DNA from: Novosphingobium profundi
GTDB taxonomy: Bacteria; Pseudomonadota; Alphaproteobacteria; Sphingomonadales; Sphingomonadaceae
Reading direction: 5' to 3'
NCBI RefSeq assembly: GCF_020524485.1
Contig: NZ_JAIVLF010000009.1
Span: forward strand, 1-64,000
Length of the DNA: 64,000 nt
The first letter of the stretch is position 1. The number at the start of each line of letters is the position of its first letter. Made by a program: the position numbers and the translations under genes. Shown here piece by piece: positions 16,986-24,948 of the stretch. Under the pieces are notes generated by a model, which searched no databases, was not told where the DNA came from, and saw only the letters and a program-made list of their open reading frames with translations.

Positions 16986-17059
16986 CGCGGCCTCGTGGTG
17001 AGACCGCTGCGGATAGCCCTTGCGTGTTTAAGGCCTGGTGGGAGGACCCCCGCGCAGGA

Positions 17060-17974
17060 CTACGTAGGCGGGGCGAGGCCAAGCATGTCGCGCGCTTCGC
17101 CCGGGGTGGCGATCTCCAGCCCCAGCTCGGTGGCGATGCGCCGGGTGCGCGCGACAAGCTGCTCGTTGGTGGCCAGCTCGCCGCGCCGGTAATAGAGGTT
17201 GTCCTCCAGACCCACGCGCACATGGCCGCCCAGCAGCATGGCCTGGGTGGTGGCGGGAAGCTGCGCAGGGCCGATCGCCGAAACGCAGAAGATCGATTGC
17301 GGCGGCAGCGCGGCGATCATCGCGGCGAGGACATCGTGGCTGTAGGGCATGGCGCCCTGAAAGCCTTTGTCCGCGCCCAGCACCATGTTGATGTAATAGG
17401 GCGGTTTGTCGTAGCCCTTCTCGATGAGGCGGGTCACGTCCTGCAGGATATGGGTGGGGCTGAACACCTCCCACTCGGGCTTGATGCCCCTTTCGACCAT
17501 GCGCTTGACCAGCGTTTCGCAGCGGCTTGGCGGGGTGACGACGACGATTTCCTTGCCGCCGTGGACGTCGCAGAAGGTCATGCCGTCGAAGGTCGCCATT
17601 TCGGCGCCCGCCTCGCAGCCCTTGAGACGCTCTGCAAAGTCGCTTTCGTAGAGGCCATCGCCCCGATCAATCAGCATGTCGCCGCTCGATCCGCCGCCGG
17701 TCGAGTTGTTGATGATGATGTCGCACTCGGCGCGGATGCGCTGGTTGATGTCGCGGTAGATGGCATCGTTGCAGGTCGCGCCGTCGTCGGGGCGGCGGGC
17801 GTGGAGCGCGGCGATGGCCGCGCCTTCGCGGTGGCTCGCCGCGACCGAGGCGGCGATCTCGGCGGGCTGGGTGGGCAGGTGCGGGCTCTGGCTCTTCGCA
17901 GCCATGCCGCCGGTTGGCGCGACGGTGATGATGAGCTTGCGGTTGAGCGATGAATCTCGGCTGCCGTGGGGCAT
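17060..17974 (-). CDS. BKACE (DUF849) family beta-keto acid cleavage enzyme with altered metal site
   Basis: A 304-residue protein of the beta-keto acid cleavage enzyme family (3-keto-5-aminohexanoate cleavage enzyme Kce and relatives), which use acetyl-CoA and Zn to split beta-keto acids. The ATG at 17974 is chosen because of an AAGAGGAG ribosome site. Visible family features: I-I-T-V-A-P-T-G-G near the start, S-P-H-L-P, N-N-S-T-G-G-G, and V-R-V-G-L-E-D-N with the third metal ligand Glu. The usual H-x-H metal motif reads A-A-L-H-A-R, so the first His is Ala, and the following Asp of R-D-P is Arg. Activity or substrate may differ from characterised members. It stands alone between the GGDEF gene and a lipoprotein. 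Confidence 0.88.
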   Translation of the reverse strand: MPHGSRDSSLNRKLIITVAPTGGMAAKSQSPHLPTQPAEIAASVAASHREGAAIAALHARRPDDGATCNDAIYRDINQRIRAECDIIINNSTGGGSSGDMLIDRGDGLYESDFAERLKGCEAGAEMATFDGMTFCDVHGGKEIVVVTPPSRCETLVKRMVERGIKPEWEVFSPTHILQDVTRLIEKGYDKPPYYINMVLGADKGFQGAMPYSHDVLAAMIAALPPQSIFCVSAIGPAQLPATTQAMLLGGHVRVGLEDNLYYRRGELATNEQLVARTRRIATELGLEIATPGEARDMLGLAPPT

Positions 17975-18082
17975 CGGGCCTCTCCTCTTGCGTCCTGTTT
18001 TCAGGTCTTCGCGCAGCACCTTACACGATCGTGGAGGACAAGGCCCGGACCAATCGGCAGGCCGAGGCGGATTTCTGGCCCG

Positions 18083-18691
18083 CTAGTTGACGATGGTCTC
18101 GAGGCGGTAGCTGGCCGTTTCCTCGCGCCGGGCGGCGCTGCGCATCATGAAGACCCGGATGCGGTAGTCGCCCGATTTCTGCGCGACGCCCTCGTACTGG
18201 TCCCCGGCCGAGGCGCCCGCGAAGATCGCGACGACGCTCTCGCCCGGTTCGAGCAGGTTGAAGTAGGTCGCGGTGTGCTTCGTGGCGAGCGAGATATTGA
18301 GGGCTTGCCCGGCCTTGACGCCAAGGAGGTAGTCGACGCTGTCGTAGCCGGTGATCGATCCTTCCTCGATGGCGCTGGAGGTGCCCGGCGCAAAGCGGAT
18401 GCGCTTGGTCGTCATGCCCTCCTCGCGCGCGGAGGTGCCACTTGGCGGCGAGGCGGCGGGAGGCGGTGTGGGCGGGGCGCTGGCCGGTGTCGCGTTGAGC
18501 GGTGGCGGCGTTGCGATCCCGGCGGCTGTGTCGTCTGCGCTGGAGGCCGGGGAGGGGGCCGGGATCGGGTCGAGGGCGCTGTCGGTTACCGTGGCCTCTT
18601 CCGGCGCCTCGCCCGAGGGGGAGCACGCGGCAAGGGTGGTCGCGGCAAGAGTGGTCAGTGCGACCTGCGTGGACATGCTTCGAAATGGCAT
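18083..18691 (-). CDS. Putative lipoprotein
   Basis: A 202-residue exported lipoprotein: the signal sequence ends in a lipobox L-A-A-C (Cys about residue 22), followed by a Pro/Ala/Ser-rich linker (about 25-90) and a compact C-terminal domain (about 110-200) that begins Y-D-S-V-D-Y-L-L-G-V-K-A-G-Q and ends G-D-Y-R-I-R-V-F-M-M. That domain has the look of a small beta-sandwich seen in pre-peptidase-like and lysozyme-inhibitor-like proteins, but I cannot name the family. Start chosen from an AAGGAGAGG ribosome site. Confidence 0.7.
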   Translation of the reverse strand: MPFRSMSTQVALTTLAATTLAACSPSGEAPEEATVTDSALDPIPAPSPASSADDTAAGIATPPPLNATPASAPPTPPPAASPPSGTSAREEGMTTKRIRFAPGTSSAIEEGSITGYDSVDYLLGVKAGQALNISLATKHTATYFNLLEPGESVVAIFAGASAGDQYEGVAQKSGDYRIRVFMMRSAARREETASYRLETIVN

Positions 18692-18831
18692 GGGGGTTCC
18701 TCTCCTTTGCACCTTGCGGGCGGCACGCCCTGGGCGCTTGGCCCGGTCCAGACTTCGCGCTTGGGACTCCCGATGCAATCGGCAAAACCCGCCATATCTG
18801 GCAGGATTTGTCTGTGCGTGTGGGATGGGGC

Positions 18832-19938
18832 TCAGCTGGCGATGGCGTGCAGGGGGAGCATGGCCGCGCCCAGCGTGACGGGCGATCCCTCGAGGCGCGA
18901 AACCTCCAGCGGTGGGCGGCGGGCGTCGATCATGGTGGCAAGCGGCGCATTGCAGAGGCGCGCGTGGAGGCCTTCGAGCAGCGCGCGCGGCAGGGTTCCG
19001 GCGAGCACGATGGCGCCCGGATCGAACCAGGCAAAGGCGGTGCTGACGAGGATTTTGAGCTGCGTAGCCGCGCGGTCCATCCAGCGCGCAATGACCGGCG
19101 CCTGGCGGGGCGAGGCGGGGTCGATGTCGTCCAGAGACGCCAGCGCGAGGCCCTCGGCGCGCAAGAGGCCCAGAAGGTCGAGTGGGCTCGGGCGCGGCGC
19201 GTCGAGGGGATAGAGGCAGCCGATCTCGCCCGCAGCGCCATGCTGGCCGCGCAAGGGGACGCCGTCCACGATCAGCCCCGCACCGATCCCGAACCCCAGC
19301 AGCAGCACGGCCAGATGCGACATGTCGCGCACGCGCCCGGCCGCGTAGAATTCGGCGAGTGCGGCGCAGTTGGCGTCGTTCTCCAGCCAGATCGGCCAGT
19401 TGAATTCGGCCGCCAGCAGGTCCCTCAGTGGCACGTCGCGCCAGCCCGGCAGCGCATCGACCGCGTGCCAGTGTGTCCCCTCGCGCGTCATCGGCGGGCC
19501 GGGAACGGCCACGCCAATGCCCAGCATGCGCCGCCCCAGGAGGCCATGCTCCTCGACCAGTTCGTGCACCAGCTTGCGCACCCTCTGGGCAAAGTCGCGG
19601 GGCGTCATCGGCGCGACCGTCTCGTGGTGGCGGGCGATCGGGCTTCCGGCGAAGTCGACCAGCGCCAGGTCGAGAATGCCCTTGTGCGCGCTCGCCCCCA
19701 CCGCGAAGCCGCCTTCGGCCGCGATGGCGAGCGGGACGGCGGGGCGGCCGCGTCCCGCCGCCGTGCCCTCGGGGCGTTCGTGGAGCAGGCCGAGCGCGAG
19801 AAGCTCGCGCGAGAGCTTGGTGAGGTAGGCCGCGCTGAAGTCGAGCGCCTGGGCCAGCTGGGTGCGCGAGGCGGGCCCGGTGCGCCGCAGCTGGTCAATC
19901 AGCTGGCGTTGATCCTTGTCGAGGCCATGTCCGTTCAT
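18832..19938 (-). CDS. ROK family transcriptional regulator
   Basis: A 368-residue ROK (NagC/XylR-type) protein. Residues 1-70 form a winged helix-turn-helix (S-R-T-Q-L-A-Q-A-L-D-F-S as recognition region), and residues about 75-360 the ROK sugar-kinase-like domain, with G-V-A-V-P-G-P, E-N-D-A-N-C-A-A-L-A-E and G-A-A-G-E-I-G. The usual ROK zinc cluster (CxCGxxGC) is absent, replaced by G-E-I-G-C-L-Y-P, which suggests a regulator rather than a kinase. It is divergent from a TonB receptor operon across a short AT-rich region, the classic layout for a repressor controlling uptake of a carbohydrate. Confidence 0.88.
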   Translation of the reverse strand: MNGHGLDKDQRQLIDQLRRTGPASRTQLAQALDFSAAYLTKLSRELLALGLLHERPEGTAAGRGRPAVPLAIAAEGGFAVGASAHKGILDLALVDFAGSPIARHHETVAPMTPRDFAQRVRKLVHELVEEHGLLGRRMLGIGVAVPGPPMTREGTHWHAVDALPGWRDVPLRDLLAAEFNWPIWLENDANCAALAEFYAAGRVRDMSHLAVLLLGFGIGAGLIVDGVPLRGQHGAAGEIGCLYPLDAPRPSPLDLLGLLRAEGLALASLDDIDPASPRQAPVIARWMDRAATQLKILVSTAFAWFDPGAIVLAGTLPRALLEGLHARLCNAPLATMIDARRPPLEVSRLEGSPVTLGAAMLPLHAIAS

Positions 19939-20095
19939 CGCCGCGTCTCCCTGCCGTTGCCCACGTGGAGAGTCGCGGAATAGTCATATTTTTTTATTTT
20001 TCAAAAAATATTTAAATGGGTCACAAAGCGCCGTCACAGGGCCCCTCGTCACCGCGCGCCGCCTGCGCTGCGGACTGTCGAAACGTGAGGGGTAT
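19939..20095. promoter_or_regulatory. AT-rich divergent control region, ROK regulator / TonB receptor
   Basis: A 157-bp gap, strikingly AT-rich around 19985-20016 in a GC-rich context, including a 16-bp palindromic stretch (TATTTTT at 19995-20001, AAAAATA at 20004-20010). It must hold the promoters of both divergent genes and is the likely binding region of the ROK regulator. The simple composition makes the palindrome weak evidence on its own. Confidence 0.4.
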
Positions 20096-22603
20096 ATGCT
20101 GAAAACCGATCTCGTGCGCTCCAGCGCGCTTGCTGCCTTGAGTGTGGGCCTGATGGCCGGAATGTGCGCGCCGGCGCTGGCCCAGACCGCGCCTGTCGCC
20201 ACGGCCGATGCGGCGGCCACCGGCGCTGTACAGAGCGGCTCGGACACGATCATCGTCACCGGTTCGACGCGCGCGGAACGCCGCTTCGATGTGTCCTACG
20301 CGGTCAACACGCTGGATGATGAGGAAATCGCCAAGATCGCGCCGGTCAACCTGGCTGACCTGGTGGGCCAGGTTCCCGGCTTCCAGACGGAGATCACCGG
20401 CGGCGAGGTCCAGAACATCTACCGTGTGCGCGGTCTGCCCAGCGACGGTGTCACCAGCTTCCAGCAGGACGGCCTGACCGTCTTTCACGAGAACGACGGC
20501 TACTTCTGGCGCGGCGATGCGGCGATCAAGTACGACCTGATGACCGAGCGCGTCGAAGTCGTGCGTGGCGGTCCGGCGCCGATCTACGCGAGCCGTTCGG
20601 GCGCGATCGTCAACCAGATCACGGTGACCGGCAGCGACGTCTCGCGCGGCAAGGCGCAGGTGACGCTGGGCGACACCGGCCTCTACCGGCTTGACGCCAT
20701 GCAGTCCGGCCCGCTGGGCGAAGACACCTACTACGCCATCGGCGGTTTCCTGCGCCATCATGACGGCTACCGCGACAACGGCTTCCCCAACGACCGGGGC
20801 GGTCAGGTGCGCGCCAACATCAAGCACGATTTCGACAACGGTTCGGTCAAGGTCACGGCGAACTACGTCAACGATCACAATGTCTTCTACCTGCCGATCC
20901 CGATTTCGGACCCGCGCGATCCCTCGGTCTCGCTCGATCCCTATATCGACTACTTCAAGGGCACGATGAACTCGCCCGCGTTCCGCAACGTGAACCTGCG
21001 CTACCAGGACGGGAATGGGAACCTGCAGAGCCGCACCGGCGACCTCGCCGATGGCCGTCACATGCGCCTGTTCAACTTCGGGGTGCAGTACGAAGGCGAC
21101 TTCGATGGCTGGCTCGTCTCGGCCAAGGCCGGGTACACGCAGGGCAAGCTGGATTTCGATGCGTTCTATTCGACCACCAACCCGGCCGATGCGGACGAGT
21201 TTGCGGCCGGTTACGCGGACCGCGCGAGCGCGGCCTGGGGCGCTCCGGCCTCGCTCGGCTATGTGCTGGCGGGCACGAACACGGCCTATGACCCCTACGG
21301 CGATTCCGGCCTCGTCATGCAGGGCCAGTACCGCAACGTCGCGTCCAAGTTCTATTCTGCGCAGGGTGACCTCTCGGTCGCCAAGCGCTTCGACACCGGC
21401 ATCGGCAGCCATGACCTGAAGGTGGGCGTCTACGCCAGCGCCTATGGCGAGGACAAGTTCCAGCTCTACCAGAACTACCTGATCCAGGTGGCTGGTCAGC
21501 CCGCGACGCTCGACCTTGTGGCCTATGACGCGCAAGGCGGCGTGATGGGCCGGGTGACCGACAACGGCGCGCTCAATGTCGCGGCCACGCTCAACGCAGG
21601 CGATAGCGATGGCACCGTCATCGCCTTCTACGCCAACGACACCTGGGAATTGGCGCCGGGCCTGCGCATCGATGCGGGCATCCGCCACGAGCGTTACAGC
21701 TTCGATGGCTGGGCCGCGAACACCGTCCAGGTCAACCTGGGCGACGATACGACGCTGGCCGACGACATGACCCGCGCCTTTGACGGCACCATCGTCAATG
21801 GCGGCCTGTCACCCAACGCGACCAACTGGACGGTGGGCGCGAACTACGACTTCTCTTCGCAGGTGGGCATCTATGGGCGCGCCTCGCACATGGAGACGCC
21901 CAACAACGTGCAGGTGGCGATGTCGATCAACCCGACCATCGCGACCACCAAGATCGACCAGTTCGAGGCCGGGCTCAAGCTCGCCTTCGGGCAGTCCTAT
22001 CTTTATGTCACGGGCTTCTACACCAATTACGATCCCTACAACGCCTCGTTCCTCGCCTTCGACCCGACCACGGGCCGCAACGACGTGAACGTGCCCTTCG
22101 TGGGCGAGGCGCAGGTCAAGGGCATCGAGTTCGACGGCGCCTTCAAGCCTGTCCCTTGGTTCACGCTCAACGCCGCGCTGACCGTCAGCGACCCGCAGTA
22201 CAAGAACTTCCAGAACACCAACGGCGCCGATCCCGAACTGGCTGAAGGCAAGCAGATCACCCGCCAGCCCAAGGTCTACGGCAACATCCGTCCCAGCTTC
22301 GACTTCACCGCGGGCGAGACCGACATCTCGGTCTATGGGCGCTATACCTACCAGTCCAAGCGCTACGTCGACATCTACAACAACACCGCGCTCCCGTCCT
22401 TCGGCACCGTGGGTGCGGGCGTGACGGTGCGCCACGGGCGCTGGTCGGCGCAGGTCGTGGGCGACAACCTGTTCAACGAGAAGGGGCTGACCGAGGGCAA
22501 CACCCGCACCGACTCGATCAGCGGGCAGGGCAGCTCCGAGGCCATCTACGGCCGCCCGATCTTCGGGCGCAACGTGCGCCTCATTGTCGGCGTGGAGTGG
22601 TAA
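20096..22603 (+). CDS. TonB-dependent outer-membrane receptor
   Basis: An 835-residue receptor. The chosen ATG has a GAGGGG ribosome site and opens a signal peptide ending A-P-A-L-A-Q. The plug begins I-I-V-T-G-S-T-R-A-E-R (about residue 52), and contains V-R-G-L-P-S-D-G and M-T-E-R-V-E-V-V-R-G-G-P-A-P-I-Y-A (about 155); the last residue is Trp (I-V-G-V-E-W). It heads an operon with a DUF218 protein and a P1-nuclease-like protein, and is divergent from a ROK regulator. The partners suggest uptake of a compound released by a secreted phosphoesterase or of a sugar-linked substrate (inference). Confidence 0.93.
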   Translation: MLKTDLVRSSALAALSVGLMAGMCAPALAQTAPVATADAAATGAVQSGSDTIIVTGSTRAERRFDVSYAVNTLDDEEIAKIAPVNLADLVGQVPGFQTEITGGEVQNIYRVRGLPSDGVTSFQQDGLTVFHENDGYFWRGDAAIKYDLMTERVEVVRGGPAPIYASRSGAIVNQITVTGSDVSRGKAQVTLGDTGLYRLDAMQSGPLGEDTYYAIGGFLRHHDGYRDNGFPNDRGGQVRANIKHDFDNGSVKVTANYVNDHNVFYLPIPISDPRDPSVSLDPYIDYFKGTMNSPAFRNVNLRYQDGNGNLQSRTGDLADGRHMRLFNFGVQYEGDFDGWLVSAKAGYTQGKLDFDAFYSTTNPADADEFAAGYADRASAAWGAPASLGYVLAGTNTAYDPYGDSGLVMQGQYRNVASKFYSAQGDLSVAKRFDTGIGSHDLKVGVYASAYGEDKFQLYQNYLIQVAGQPATLDLVAYDAQGGVMGRVTDNGALNVAATLNAGDSDGTVIAFYANDTWELAPGLRIDAGIRHERYSFDGWAANTVQVNLGDDTTLADDMTRAFDGTIVNGGLSPNATNWTVGANYDFSSQVGIYGRASHMETPNNVQVAMSINPTIATTKIDQFEAGLKLAFGQSYLYVTGFYTNYDPYNASFLAFDPTTGRNDVNVPFVGEAQVKGIEFDGAFKPVPWFTLNAALTVSDPQYKNFQNTNGADPELAEGKQITRQPKVYGNIRPSFDFTAGETDISVYGRYTYQSKRYVDIYNNTALPSFGTVGAGVTVRHGRWSAQVVGDNLFNEKGLTEGNTRTDSISGQGSSEAIYGRPIFGRNVRLIVGVEW

Positions 22604-22605
22604 GG

Positions 22606-23805
22606 GTGGTTCGGACGGCCCCTTTGGCCCTGGCGCTGGCGGGCGTTACGGCCCTTGTCGGAACCCTCCCCCTCGCAACCCTCCCGGCACATGCCGGGGC
22701 GGTTCGCGAAGGAGCGGTGCGCGACCGCGTGAGCGAGCGGCTTTCGCAGCGTCTCTTCCCGCTGTTGGGACATCCCGGCAACGTACGTTCGGCCCAGGCC
22801 GAGCCCGCGCTGGCGCAGGTCCTGTCCGCCCGCGCCGCGCGCCGGAACGAGTGCGCGCGCGATCTTGTCTGCCTCGCCTATTCGCAGATCTGGAGCGAGG
22901 CGGAGATCGCGACGAGCGCGCAGGTTCTGGCCGCAAGGCTCGACGCAAAGGCACCGGGCGTCTTCGATGACGGAGTGGCCGCGCAGGTGCGCCGCGAACT
23001 GGAAGGCGTGAACACGATCATCCGGACCTATGGTCTGGGGGCGCGTCCCGTCTACTCCGAGATCGACGGCGCGGGCGTTATCGACGCGCGCGAGCGTGAG
23101 GCCCGCCTGCAAGGCGCATCAGGCCTGTCGCGCGTGGTGCGTGAGGGCTCGGTGCAGGACTTCGACCCGAGCCTGGAATTCGCCATCGCTCTCCTGGACA
23201 CAAGCGATCGCACCGATGCCATCGGCTACGAACCCATCGCCGAAGGGCTCAACGCAAAGGCCATGGCGCGGGCGAAGGGCTTTGACTGGTCGGCCCATGC
23301 CTATCCGGCGATGATCCTGACCGGGATCGGCCCGGAAGTGGAAGGCCAGTCCCTCAGCCCCTTGGGCAAATACCACCTGCGCGTTGCAGCCACCCGTTTC
23401 GCGCACGGCGACATCGGCTTCATCGTCATTTCCGGCGGCCGCGCGCACCCGCGTGAGACCCGCTTCGCCGAGGCCGAGGAAATGCGCCGCGCGCTTATCG
23501 AACGCTACGCCATCGCGCCCGAGGCCATCGTGATCGAGCCTTATGCGCGCCACACGACGACCAACCTGCGTAACGCGGCGCGCCGTCTTGCCATGCTGGG
23601 TGCCCCTCTCGATCGGCCCATGCTGATCGTCAGCAACGAGGGCCAGAGCGCCTACATCGAAAGCGCCGATTTCACGCAGCGCAACACCGACGAGCTTGGC
23701 TTCCAGCCCGGTACGGTGGGCCAGCGCCTCTCGCCCACGGCGCTCGAATTCACGCCCTCGCGCCGTTCGCTGCGGGTCGATCCGCGCGACCCGCTCGACC
23801 CTTGA
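22606..23805 (+). CDS. DUF218/YdcF-like exported protein
   Basis: A 399-residue protein with a signal peptide (ending T-L-P-A-H-A) and, at about residues 225-370, a DUF218 (YdcF/SanA/ElyC-like) Rossmann domain: V-I-S-G-G-R-A-H-P, E-A-E-E-M-R-R-A-L and the H-T-T-T-N-L-R-N-A-A-R-R segment. The start is a GTG; 22606 has a GGAG site 8 nt upstream, while 22597 would overlap the TonB receptor stop. DUF218 proteins of E. coli act in envelope biogenesis, but the biochemical role is unclear. Second gene of the TonB receptor operon. Confidence 0.82.
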   Translation: MVRTAPLALALAGVTALVGTLPLATLPAHAGAVREGAVRDRVSERLSQRLFPLLGHPGNVRSAQAEPALAQVLSARAARRNECARDLVCLAYSQIWSEAEIATSAQVLAARLDAKAPGVFDDGVAAQVRRELEGVNTIIRTYGLGARPVYSEIDGAGVIDAREREARLQGASGLSRVVREGSVQDFDPSLEFAIALLDTSDRTDAIGYEPIAEGLNAKAMARAKGFDWSAHAYPAMILTGIGPEVEGQSLSPLGKYHLRVAATRFAHGDIGFIVISGGRAHPRETRFAEAEEMRRALIERYAIAPEAIVIEPYARHTTTNLRNAARRLAMLGAPLDRPMLIVSNEGQSAYIESADFTQRNTDELGFQPGTVGQRLSPTALEFTPSRRSLRVDPRDPLDP

Positions 23806-23818
23806 GGAGACTTTTCCG

Positions 23819-24820
23819 ATGATGCGCAAACTCACCCTTGCCGCGCTGGCGGTTTCGTCCGCGCTCGTTCTCCATGCCCCCACCGCCCACGCCTGGGGCA
23901 AGCGTGGGCACGAGATGATCGACCGCGCCGCGCTGGAGGCGATCCCCGCCGATGGTCCGGTGTTCCTGCAAGACTATGAGGACTACATCGCCGCCTCTGC
24001 GGGTTATCCCGACGCCTGGCGTGGGAACGATGAGGGCTTTTCCAAGATCGCCGAAGACCCCAATCATGGCTGGTTTCGCGAGCAGTTCACCTTCCTCGAT
24101 CCGATCCCGCGTTCGCGCTACGAATTCGTGCTGGCGCTGTTCAAGCACCGCGAGGCGATCAAGGACAGCGATCCCGCTGCGGCTGCGCGCACCAATGTGC
24201 GCTGGACCGGCACTCTGCCCTATGCCGCTATGGAAACCTATGAGCGGCTGATCGTGTGCATGCGCCAGGTTCGCGCGGCCAGAGCTTCGGGCGGGGATGC
24301 CTCGGTTCCCGAACGGCACTGCGCGTTCCACGCGATCCGCTTGGGCCACTACATCGGCGATGGCGGCAACCCGATGCACGATTCCGTCCATGCCGATGGC
24401 TGGCTGGGGGATAACCCGAAGGGCTATACCACCAGCAGGTCGGTGCATGGCCGCTTCGAGAGCCGCTTCGTCGATGCGATGGACCTGAGCGCGGGGGATG
24501 TCACCGCGCAGATGCCCGCCAGGGCACATGGCGAGGGCGACATGTTCGACGCAGTCCTCGCCTACCTCGATGCGGCAGGCGACAAGGTCGGCTATGTCTA
24601 CGAGCTGGAGAAGCGCGACCAGTTCGGCGACTTTTCCGATGCGGACGTGCGCGACCTGATCCTCACCCAGACAGGTTCAGCCGCCGCGATGTTGCGCGAC
24701 ATGCTGTGCCGCGCCTGGGAAGAGAGCGCGCAGGACCCGGCCACAGTCGATCCCTCGCCCATCGACTTTGCCAATCCGGCCTTCAATCCGGAAACGGGAA
24801 GTGCGCCTGCGGGGCTTTGA
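23819..24820 (+). CDS. S1/P1 nuclease / zinc phospholipase C-like secreted protein
   Basis: A 333-residue exported protein. After a signal peptide ending T-A-H-A, the mature N-terminus W-G-K-R-G-H-E-M supplies the Trp and His zinc ligands typical of S1/P1 nucleases and zinc-dependent phospholipase C. The second signature H-Y-I-G-D-G-G-N-P-M-H-D (about residue 178) and a later H-G-R-F-E-S-R-F-V-D carry the remaining ligands. Likely a periplasmic or outer-surface phosphodiesterase. A GAGGAG ribosome site precedes tandem ATGs; only 13 bp separate it from the DUF218 gene. A nutrient-scavenging partner of the TonB receptor is a reasonable guess. Confidence 0.85.
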   Translation: MMRKLTLAALAVSSALVLHAPTAHAWGKRGHEMIDRAALEAIPADGPVFLQDYEDYIAASAGYPDAWRGNDEGFSKIAEDPNHGWFREQFTFLDPIPRSRYEFVLALFKHREAIKDSDPAAAARTNVRWTGTLPYAAMETYERLIVCMRQVRAARASGGDASVPERHCAFHAIRLGHYIGDGGNPMHDSVHADGWLGDNPKGYTTSRSVHGRFESRFVDAMDLSAGDVTAQMPARAHGEGDMFDAVLAYLDAAGDKVGYVYELEKRDQFGDFSDADVRDLILTQTGSAAAMLRDMLCRAWEESAQDPATVDPSPIDFANPAFNPETGSAPAGL

Positions 24821-24825
24821 AGGTT

Positions 24826-24940
24826 CCGAGGGCGATCGCCCTCGGGCTCCCCAAACTGGGCCACCTCACCGTTCTCAGCCGACGTGGCGAATGAAAGGCG
24901 GGGTCGCCCGGTTCTGGGGTCAAGGGGTGATGACCCCTTG
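24826..24940 (-). repeat. Intergenic double-hairpin repeat, copy 2 (inverted)
   Basis: A 115-bp element between convergent genes. Read on the minus strand it starts with CAAGGGGT-N4-ACCCCTTG (24940-24921) and ends in a 20-bp perfect palindrome (24826-24845) preceded by GGGGAGCCCGAGGGC. The internal blocks GGGCGACC, CGCCTTTC and GAACGGTG are shared with copy 1 at 8034-8145 in the same order. Confidence 0.7.
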
Positions 24941-24948
24941 CCTGTTTC

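Noticed and set aside
20021..21688. 555-codon minus-strand open frame
   Set aside because: Antisense to the second TonB receptor; no family similarity seen.
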